DNA from: Euleptes europaea | Lineage: Eukaryota > Chordata > Lepidosauria > Squamata > Sphaerodactylidae | Assembly (NCBI RefSeq): GCF_029931775.1 | Contig: NC_079322.1 | Span: 79,421,326 to 79,485,325, forward strand | Direction of reading: 5' to 3' | DNA: 64,000 nt | Program-made: the position numbers and the translations under genes | In this document: positions 56,503 to 64,000 of the stretch, one piece after another | How the letters are laid out: each line of letters opens with the position of its first letter | Numbering within the stretch: the first letter of the stretch is position 1 | Notes under the pieces: model-generated | The model's database searches: none | What the model saw: only the letters and a program-made list of their open reading frames with translations | Told to the model about the DNA's origin: nothing

Positions 56503-56600
56503 TAGAATCATAGAGTTAGAAGGCACCACCAGGGTCATCTAGTCCAACCCCCTGCACAATGCAGGAATTTGACAGCTACCTCCCCCCCACACACTCAGGA
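56503..56600 (-). repeat. CR1-type LINE 3' end
   Basis: AGAATCATAGAGTTAGAAGG, GGGTCATCTAGTCCAACCCC and CTGCACAATGCAGGAATTTG. Confidence 0.8.
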
Positions 56601-56763
56601 CCTTCTGCAGTCCTGCCCGGCCCCCCTTTAAGGTCTGCCAACCGTGGAGGTGCTACAACAGACATCTTGCTGTCACGCCATTGGCATGGGCATTGGGCTA
56701 CTGAAGGATTGGGGCCCCATTGTACCTTGACCACAGAGATGGACAGAGAGAGCCTAGAAGCAG

Positions 56764-57140
56764 GAATCATAGAATCATAGAGTTGGAAGGGACCACCAGA
56801 GTCATCTAGTCCAACCCCCTGCACAATGCAGGAAATTAATCACTACCTCCCCGCCACATCCCCAGTGACCCCAACCCTCCCCCCGCCATGCAGGATCCCA
56901 CAATCAAAGCACTCCTGACCGATGGCCATCTAGCCTCTGCTTAAAGACCTCCAAAGACGGGGACTCCACCACCCTCCGAGGCAGCGCATCCCACCCTCGA
57001 ACAGCCCGCACCGTCAGAAAGTTCTTCCTAATGTTCAGGTGGACTCGCTTTTCTCTTAGTTTAAATGCATTACTCCGTGTCCTAGTCTCTGAAGCAACCG
57101 AGAACAAGCCAGTTCCCTCATCAATACGACATCACTTCCA
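56764..57140 (-). repeat. CR1-type LINE 3' end, longer copy
   Basis: AATCATAGAATCATAGAGTT, GACCACCAGAGTCATCTAGT, then the CCTCCAAAGACGGGGACTCC block shared with 1273-1565, ending near TCCCTCATCAATACGACATC. It keeps a little of the region upstream of the tail. Confidence 0.8.
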
Positions 57141-57429
57141 ATATTTCAACATCCCCCTTTTAATATACAAATCCAATGCCTCTGTGACTGACATAATGCC
57201 TTTTTTACTAAGTGATAGGGACCCCAAGGCTACATTGGCAGTGGCAAGATTTGTTTCAGTCCTTATATCCCTCCAACACTAGATATATGCTGCTCAAGAT
57301 CAATTGATCAAGGAGCTTCTAAGGGATAAAAGGAAAGGAAAGGAAAAGAATATTTCAACATGGCTCTCATGTCTCCCCTCCACCTTCTCTTCTCCCAACT
57401 AAACCCACCCAACTCCCGAAGTCTCTCCT
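57141..57429. other. Intergenic, AT-rich, nothing recognised
   Basis: No exon or repeat recognised between the CR1 copy and the CpG island. Confidence 0.4.
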
Positions 57430-58060
57430 CGTCGGGCCTGGATTGCGGACCTTTGGCCGTCCTGGTCGCCCTCCTCTGGGCAGCTCTGCTCCCTGCCCTC
57501 CGCGGGCGCGGAGATGCCGCTTTCCCGCCGCCCGAGGGACTCTGGCCAAGCGCCGCCCCGCCTGGGAAGCGCCGCCCGCCCGGCCGCTGCCCTTGCCCGG
57601 GACCGGGACCTGCTTCCGACGGGGCGAGGCAGGAGCAGGCGGCCGGCCAGCCCCGCGCCACTCTCGCCTCCCCGGTCGGCCAGCGCCCAGCCCAGCGGAG
57701 CCGAGCCGAGCGGAGCGGAGCGCTCCCTGCCTGCCTGCCTGCCTGCCTGCGCCGCCTCCTGGAAGGGTCGCGGGACCCGTCGCTGGAGAGCCTCGGCGGA
57801 CCCCGGAGCCTCTGCAGCCCGCCTCTCTCTCCCCCCCCCCGGCTCCTTCGGTCTGCCCCGGTGGGCTTCTTTCTTTGCAACTGGGTCTGGGTCTCTGTGT
57901 GTGCGTGCGCGGGGCGGGGGGGGGGTTCGCCTCTCTCGACTCCCTTCGAACGAAAAGTTCGGAAAGTTTGGAATAGTGATGCTGCCTCCGCCCGCCCCCC
58001 CGCCCGCAGAGGCACAAACCCGCCCCGGCACTGGGGACCCCTGTACAGCGGCAACAGCAA
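57430..58060 (+). promoter_or_regulatory. CpG island, possible promoter of the SNTX-like gene
   Basis: GC-rich and CpG-dense. Includes a CCTG tetranucleotide run near 57725-57750. It lies about 1 kb upstream of the first coding exon at 59002, so an untranslated first exon may start here. Could instead serve a minus-strand gene. Confidence 0.55.
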
Positions 58061-58092
58061 CTACTATTGCGATGTGGTGGTGGTGGTTGTTA

Positions 58093-58120
58093 CTCCTCCT
58101 CCTCCTCCTCCTCCTCCTCG
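58093..58120. repeat. (CTC)n microsatellite
   Basis: About nine CTC triplets at the right margin of the CpG island. Confidence 0.9.
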
Positions 58121-58436
58121 TCTGAAGGTTTTGAAGCAGAGGCTGCGATGGAAGCCACGCTGATTCCCTGAACTCGGGCAGATCATGAGCGGGCGGGCAG
58201 GAAGGGATGAGCCTCTGTGCTCGGCGCCGGCTCTTACCATCGGTGCCGGCCTCCCTACTCCCCCCCCCCCAAACTCTTTTATAATTATCTATTGAATGAG
58301 GGAGGGGGATGCCGACCCAACAGGTAAGGCACCCTGCTCTAGCAGGTACTATATTATATGGCACCTTGTGTTAATGGTTTTAGAATAATTTGGGATGGTT
58401 TTACGGTTTTAATGTATTTTATTGTTATGTTGTTTT

Positions 58437-58603
58437 AGGGGTGTTTGAGCACGTCCTGAATAATGCACTTTCAATCCACTTTCGATGCACTTTAATGATC
58501 GTTTGCAGGTGGGTTTTGCCATTTCACACAGTAAAATCCAGCTGCAGAGTGCATTGAATGTGGATTGAAAGTGCATTATTTGGCATGTGTGAAAGCGCCC
58601 TTA
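58437..58603. repeat. MITE-like element, family 2
   Basis: About 165 bp with long imperfect terminal inverted repeats of roughly 50 bp: AATAATGCACTTTCAATCCA near the left end is mirrored by TGGATTGAAAGTGCATTATT near the right. No coding capacity. Confidence 0.8.
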
Positions 58604-58684
58604 ATGTTGTTACCCGCCCTGAGCCTGGCCTTGGCTGGGCAGGGCTGGTTATAAATAATAATATTAATAACAACAACTACTACA

Positions 58685-58790
58685 ACTACCTGCCCAAGGA
58701 AATGCTGATCACCACTTTGGGGTCAGGAAGGAATTTTCCTCCAGGCCAGATTTGGCCAGGAGGGAAACTATATGTTTTCAGGGATTTTTT
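58685..58790 (+). repeat. CR1-type LINE 3' fragment
   Basis: CCACTTTGGGGTCAGGAAGG, AATTTTCCTCCAGGCCAGAT and TTGGCCAGG, matching 27213-27260. Confidence 0.65.
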
Positions 58791-59001
58791 TTTGGTCAGG
58801 GAGCCATTTTACCTCAGAGAATCCTGTAAGAGCCTCCCCGGTTCTTTTGTGATGGATCCGTAGTCCAGCGGCATAGAAAGCCTTCTTTGTCCCGCACAGC
58901 TGAGACAGACACCGCCGGCTGGCGGGTAGGCTGCCTCGTGCCTGTCTAAAGTACCTTCTTGGTCTCTTCCAGGCTGGCCGGCCAGCTCTCCCACTGAGGC
59001 C

Positions 59002-59583
59002 ATGACCTTCCCGGTCACTCAGGACAACGAGGTGCCGGCCCTGGGCCGCCCCCTGCACCTGGGGATGCTCTACGACCGACGCAGCGACACCTTCATACCA
59101 GGTAGGTTGATCACCTTGGGTCGCCGTGTTAGTCTGTCACTAGCAGTAGACAAGAGCCAGAGTCCAGGAGCACCTTAAAGACTCACAAAATTTCTGGCAG
59201 GGGATGAGCTTTCATGAGCCATCTCCTGCCAGAAATTTGGTGAGTCTTTAAGGTGCTCCTGGACTCTGGCTCTTGTCTACTACCAGGTAGGTAATGCTTC
59301 TTATGGCCCACAGCCGGCTGGGCACGAAGTCATGGGAGGCAGCATGGCCAACAGAGGAGAACACGGGAGTTTCCCCCCACTCAGTGGGAGTCAACTGGGG
59401 AGGGGGGGCAGAATGCTTTCAGTTCTGTACCAGTTTTCCTCCAGCCAGAAAATATAATTTCTGGAAGCTGATCATGGATTTCATGCAAGAATTTTTTTTT
59501 GTTCTTTTTAAATATCTCTGAAAATAAAACAACATTTCCCTCAAAAGAACAGAAGGGGGGGAATAAAAGCATCTCTCTCTCTC

Positions 59584-59614
<31 letters not shown>

Positions 59615-62600
59615 ATATATATGCATATGTATACCGACACACACACACATGCATATTGCAACAACAAACAATAACAACAAAGAAACTCCCACAAAACTAA
59701 GCTGATCATGGATTTCACACAAGAAAAATATTTTTTTGTTCTTTTTAAATAACTGAAAATAAAACAAACATTTCCCCCCAAAAGAACAGAAGGGGAGGGG
59801 AATAAAAGCATCTTTGTAAGTGTGTGTGTGTTGTTGTATACTGACACACACACATGCATATTGCAACAACAAAGGAGAAACCCCCACAAAAGTAGCCCCT
59901 TGTGTGCCCAACACTTGAAAAATTTAGACAATTTTATTTCCAAAGTTGTGCTCTTAAATACACCCCTGCCAGAACTTATATTTTTTAGAAAGCCAGGGAC
60001 CAGCCAGGGACCAGCAAAGGGGTCATTTTGAAGCATTGTCTCTGTCTTGTTCTGTTTTAGTGTTGTATTGTACAAAAGTATAATACAAGATATGGTTAAG
60101 AAATAAAAATGCATGTTTTTTGGCACATAGAGGGTTAGTTTTGAAGGAGTTTCTTTTACTTTTATGTCTCTTTATGGGTTAGTGCTGGCTAGATGTGCAA
60201 CTCTAGAAAAATCACAGTTGCCACCATCTCTGTAGTGTAAAATACAATCAAGAAACCCCAAACTGAGCAGAGAAGGAGTTCCTTTTAAAAGCTGGTTATC
60301 AGACTTCTGAACTGGGGGTGCCTGCTGCCCATAGCCAATACTTTTGATAGAGACATCTTGTGAATATATCTGGAAATACAGGTTTTGGAACTCTTTGACT
60401 TTGGTTTTGGGGTTCTAAAATAGTTTTGGGCCTGCAAGGTTTGGCTTGTGAATGGCCGAAGCTCCTTGACTGTCCTGGGTGGCCATTTGTCCATCTTGCT
60501 GACCGGCAGCAGCTTTCCCCTTCCCTCTGCGTGTCAAGGGTGTGCTCTGACCGACCACTGAGCCATGGCCTCTCCTGACAAAGGGAGCAGTGGCTCTCGA
60601 AAGCCCATGCCCTAAGAATCTCGTAGATCTCTCAGGTGCTCCCGGACTCAGATCCAGCCTCTCCTTTGTATCAGGCGAACAAGCTTGGTCCGGATCAGGC
60701 CATCGGCCCCTTTGGCACTGAGACAGGGGGAGGCCTTCACCAGCCTCTGCCCTTCTGGGAACGGGATGAGCATCTGTTCACAAATGGTGCTAGGATTTGG
60801 GGGCTGTTCTCAGCACACTGAGTGGTTTGTGTGTAAATTCACATGAACAACCTGCTCACTGCACACCCAGCCAGTACTTTAACGGCAACTCACAGAAGGT
60901 TTGCAGGCTGTATCTGCCGTTCCCGCTGACAGGCAAACCCAGCACGTTTGTTCCCAAACCACCCAGAGGCCTTTACAGCGGAACTCCACAGGGGTCTGGC
61001 CTCCCGCCACCTTCTCTATTTTAGATGCGCTTTCTAGTTTCATAAGCACATTGCAGGCACAAATACGTCCCACTTCCCTATCGTCTCCTTCCTGGTCACA
61101 TCCTCCAGTCCAGGCAATTGGGGGACAAAAGAGGAACCACTCCACTGCTTTCGCTGGCTGCAAAAACATGTGGCCAGAAGGTCGATCCTTCGTCTGCTGC
61201 CCGTTTGTGTCTGCTGCCCGTCCTGTGCAGAAACACCCCCAGATCAGCAAGGGCAAGAAGATGCTTGGGCGGCAGCTCCCCTTTCTGAGACCCCAGGTGC
61301 TCACCTGGCACAATCCAACGTCCTGGTGAATGTACTGGTGTAGTGGTTAGGAGTGGTGGACTCTGATCTGGAGAACTGGGTTTGATTCCCCACTCCTCCA
61401 CATGAGCGGTGGAGGCTAAGCTGGTGAACTGGATTTGTTTCCTCACTCCTGCACATTAAGCCAGCTGGGTGACCTTGGGCTAGCCACACTCTCTCCGCCT
61501 CACCTACCTCACAGGGTGTCTGTTGTGGGGAGGGGGAGGTGATTGTAAGCTGGTTTGAGTCTTAAGTGGCAGAGAAAGTCGGCATATAAAAACCAACTCT
61601 CCTTCTTCTACTGTTGGCCATGATGTCGGGCCTCCTTCCCTGAGGGTTTCCATTGCCTGTGCTGGTTGCTTGCTCCATTCATTCCCTGCAGTCCCTCTCT
61701 GTCTTTCCCTCTCCCTCCCACCATACAAGATCCCACATTCCAAGTGCACAAGCGGTGTTTTTGCATTCTGTGTCACTGTTGGAGGGGGGGATGTGTGTGA
61801 GCACATTCAGAGGCAGTCAACCTCTGACTCCCAGTGCCACGAGGCAGCATCTGGGGGAAGGCCTCAGCTTCTATATGCCCTGTTGCTGGACCTCCAGAGG
61901 AAACTGGTTGGCCACTGTGTGAGGCGGGATGCTGGACTGGATGGACCCTCACTGGTCTGATCCAGCAGGGCTCTTCTGAGGTTCTTCCTACTGCCTGCCT
62001 TAACCCTGCTAGGAGATCTGTGTGTGTGTGTGTGTGTCTGTATGGTTGGTGCAGTGTTTAGGACGGAAGAAGGGAGAGTTCTAATACTCAGATTCAGATT
62101 TACTGGTATGCAATACAGGCGTGTGAGTGGGAAGGAGTCAGAGCAGAAAAGGGGATATTCTGGGCACAAAGGGAAGGTCCTTGTGCTGTGGTACCAACTG
62201 CTGCCAAAGCAACATTTTAAAAAATCTGTACAGTCAATCATATCTCCGATGGCCCACCAGAAGCCTTGCTGGGCAAAAGCCCCACCTGGCCCTGTCCACT
62301 TTCTAAAAATACCTGGTGGGTGCCAAGAAAGGTGACAGTGGGCACCGTGGCACCCACAGGCATCACATCGGGGACCCCCAATGTAGATTCTTAGATAGCA
62401 ATTGACAGAGGTAATAAGGAAATCATTCTGTCATTATTTAGAGGCAAAGAGATCATCACCTTTGAGATAAGAGCAGTTTGCGGAGACACCAGAATAGTTA
62501 TGCAAAGGAGGGTTATTTATTGATAGGTTGTAGGAGGAGGTGGAAAGAGTCAGGAAACTCTTGCCAGGTGCAGACCTCAGAGGGAAGAGATCGCTATGGG

Positions 62601-64000
62601 CTAATACTCTTTATTGTGCACGTTTACTGTTTTATTACATTGTTCTCTTAATTTTATACTCCAGCTTTTTCATGGTATGTATTATAAAGTTTAACTGTGT
62701 TGTTCTCCACGCTTGTAAACCTGCTTTACTGTCTGTACCTTGCTGTGTTTTTTAGGGCACGGATCTCTCATTTTACTGGTTGTATCTATTCTACTGTGCT
62801 GACTGCAGTAGGTGTAACCCCCTTGGCGTTTAAGCAAAAAAGGGGTACTATAAATGAAGTAACTAGCTAAGGAAGGGAGAGTATGAGCAAACAGAAAACA
62901 GAGTTTTAAAGAGACAGAGTCAGAGCAGAAGGGAAAGAGAAAACAGGAGAGCGTGCCCGTCTTTTTCCAGACACTTTTCAGGGTAACTGGGGCAGTCAGC
63001 CGAAATGAGCATAGCTCCCCCGTGAAGTCTGGCCAAGAGCTGTCTGTCTTGGGGTGTCTTGCTGGGTGACTTTGCAGGCTTCTTCAGGGTCCACCTTTGC
63101 TTCCCCTTCCTTCATTTGGCAGCACGAACACAAATGCCGAACCCAGTTCTCACCGTGTGTTCTGGCAAGTCGGCCTCCCTGAATGCCGAGGTTTTTATTT
63201 TCCCCAGTAAATATGCGTAGGCTTGCAACTCAAATCTGTTTGTTACTGATGGTGGATTTCTGGGGATTTTTGCAGGAATGACTCTTTGGGACCCTGAGAC
63301 TTTGCAGAAACACGTCCTCGTGAAGCCACAGCCCAAGACCGAATTTCAGGTCCTTGCTTCTGACAACTATGACCACTTGGCTGCTGTCCTCCATCTCACC
63401 CTGCCGCTGAGGGCTAGCCTGTTAGGGGGCCACGTGGACCTGAATGGATCTGCCAGGTATTTGAAGAACAACAAGAAATCCAAGAACCAGGTCCGGGTTG
63501 TCCTCCACTCCTCCATCACCACCCGGTTTGAGGAGCTGACCATGACCCACTTAGGACCCCAGAACGTCACTTATCCAGGTGTCTTCGACCAGGGCGAAGC
63601 CACGCACGTGGTCACCGCTGTCCTGTACGGTGCGCAGGCTTTCTTTGTGTTTGACCGGGAAGTGGCTTCAGTGGAGAATAAGGATGAAATTGAAAGGGAC
63701 TTGAGAACCAGCATCCAAAGCTTTTGCAACAAAGTGAATGGCGGTGAGGGAACCGCTACCATACCAGAGAAAGAAAAAACGAACACGGAAAACTTCAAGT
63801 GCACATTTTACGGGGACGTTGCTCTTGAGACCAACCCCATTACTGACCCTGATGCGATGAAGATTTATTCTGCTCTCCCCAAGCTTTTGGGGGAAAGGGG
63901 AGAGAAGGCCGTGCCTGTCAAGATTTGGCTGTATCCTCTGGCCAAGCTGGACCCCAGGGCAGCTCAGCTGGTCCGAGAGGTCAGAGCCGACCTTGTCTCA
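59002..64000 (+). CDS. Stonustoxin-like (SNTX-family) protein, 5' part
   Basis: Two coding exons visible: 59002-59101 (33 codons plus one base; acceptor CTCTTCCAG at 58972) and 63276 to beyond the window (241 codons shown), joined in phase 1, giving 275 residues. The N-terminus reads LGRPLHLGMLYDRRSDTFIP, followed by ASLLGGHVDLNGSARYLK, TMTHLGPQNVTYPGVFDQG, ATHVVTAVLYGAQAFFVFDR, AMKIYSALPKLLGERGEKAV and VKIWLYPLAKLD. These are hallmarks of the N-terminal SNTX/MACPF-CDC-like domain, which takes its name from stonefish stonustoxin; related genes occur in many non-venomous fishes and reptiles with unknown roles. No signal peptide is seen at the N-terminus. The open frame looks whole over the part shown. 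The C-terminal part lies off the right edge. The donor at 59101/59102 is duplicated nearby by a repeat insertion. Confidence 0.85.
59108..59280. mobile_element. Foldback repeat inserted at the splice donor
   Basis: The 12-mer TACCAGGTAGGT occurs at 59096-59107 and again at 59281-59292, a probable target-site duplication around 173 bp of inserted repeat. Inside are 61-bp inverted arms (59145-59205 and 59221-59281, overlapping the right duplication by one base; two mismatches) around a 15-bp loop. The arms carry GGAGCACCTTAAAGACTCAC and TTTCTGGCAGG, the same family as at 24563. Confidence 0.8.
59467..59895 (+). repeat. Tandem duplication with GT/CA tracts
   Basis: Unit one (59467-59700) and unit two (59701-59895) share GCTGATCATGGATTTCA, TTGTTCTTTTTAAATA, AAAAGAACAGAAGG, GAATAAAAGCATCT, a GT run, ACACACACATGCATATTGCA and CCACAAAA. 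Unit one has a longer GT run (59585-59611). Confidence 0.8.
59896..61334. other. Intron of the SNTX-like gene; one repeat scrap
   Basis: At 60570-60655 a worn copy of the family at 24563 (AGCAGTGGCTCTCGAAAGCC). No exon recognised. Confidence 0.4.
61335..61610 (+). repeat. MIR/CORE-type SINE
   Basis: TGGTGTAGTGGTTAGGAGTG (A box), GGGTTTGATTCCCC (B box, worn), GTGACCTTGGGCTAGCCACA (CORE), CTCACAGGGTGTCTGTTGTG and GGCATATAAAAACCAACTC. Confidence 0.85.
61810..61990 (+). repeat. LINE 3' tail
   Basis: GAGGCAGTCAACCTCTGACT, AGAGGAAACTGGTTGGCCAC, then CTCACTGGTCTGATCCAGCA and GGGCTCTTCTGAGGTTCTT; same family as 28151 and 45130. Confidence 0.7.
61991..63275. other. Intron of the SNTX-like gene, nothing recognised
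   Basis: A short GT run at about 62018-62037. The rest is unclassified, ending at the TTTTTGCAG acceptor of the next coding exon. Confidence 0.4.

Noticed and set aside
57308-58364. Open frames up to 321 codons on both strands in the rightmost CpG island
   Set aside because: Compositional; no recognisable domain, and they cross simple repeats.
1-64000. CRISPR arrays, operons and bacterial-type signals
   Set aside because: None seen; the window is vertebrate nuclear DNA with spliced genes.

Overview
Vertebrate nuclear DNA, most likely from a squamate reptile (lizard or gecko type; species not determined). The evidence is intron-containing genes with CpG-island promoters and a dense set of interspersed repeats: tRNA-derived SINEs, MIR/CORE-type SINEs, 5S-rRNA-derived SINEs, CR1- and L2-type LINE tails, hAT and other terminal-inverted-repeat elements, and one solo LTR. 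Nothing bacterial or organellar is present.

Layout. (1) 0-7 kb: two coding exons of chemerin (RARRES2) on the minus strand, then repeats. (2) 7-58 kb: four plus-strand C2H2 zinc-finger genes in tandem, each with its own CpG island. Gene B (island about 7.1-8.0 kb, fingers at 16.1-17.7 kb) has a decayed KRAB-A exon, two KRAB-B-type exons, seven fingers and a long proline-rich tail. Gene C (25.7-31.7 kb) has intact KRAB-A and KRAB-B exons joined in phase to eight fingers that closely resemble mammalian REPIN1. Gene D (island 34.6-35.2 kb, coding 40.4-43.2 kb) has eleven fingers built from a repeated four-finger module. Gene E (47.2-49.8 kb) has an alanine-rich first exon inside its CpG island, no KRAB, and a partly worn finger array. 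(3) 59.0 kb to the right edge: the first two coding exons of a stonustoxin-like (SNTX/MACPF-type) gene, running out of the window.

The exon models rest on reading frame. Junctions of the KRAB-B and finger exons are phase 1, and summed lengths of the proposed coding exons divide by three for genes C (574 aa), D (584 aa) and E (319 aa). RARRES2 next to REPIN1 and zinc-finger genes recalls the RARRES2-REPIN1-ZNF775 neighbourhood of human 7q36, so this looks like a conserved vertebrate zinc-finger cluster. The likely job of genes B-E is sequence-specific DNA binding; only gene C retains a complete KRAB, the module that in other proteins recruits TRIM28 to silence chromatin.

Most notable non-genic structures: a perfect 57-bp-arm palindrome with mirrored CCAAT and GC boxes in the gene D CpG island; a foldback repeat inserted exactly at a splice donor of the SNTX-like gene, duplicating the donor within a 12-bp target-site duplication; ZNF143-type sites in three of the CpG islands; and one SINE split by both a solo LTR and a hAT element.
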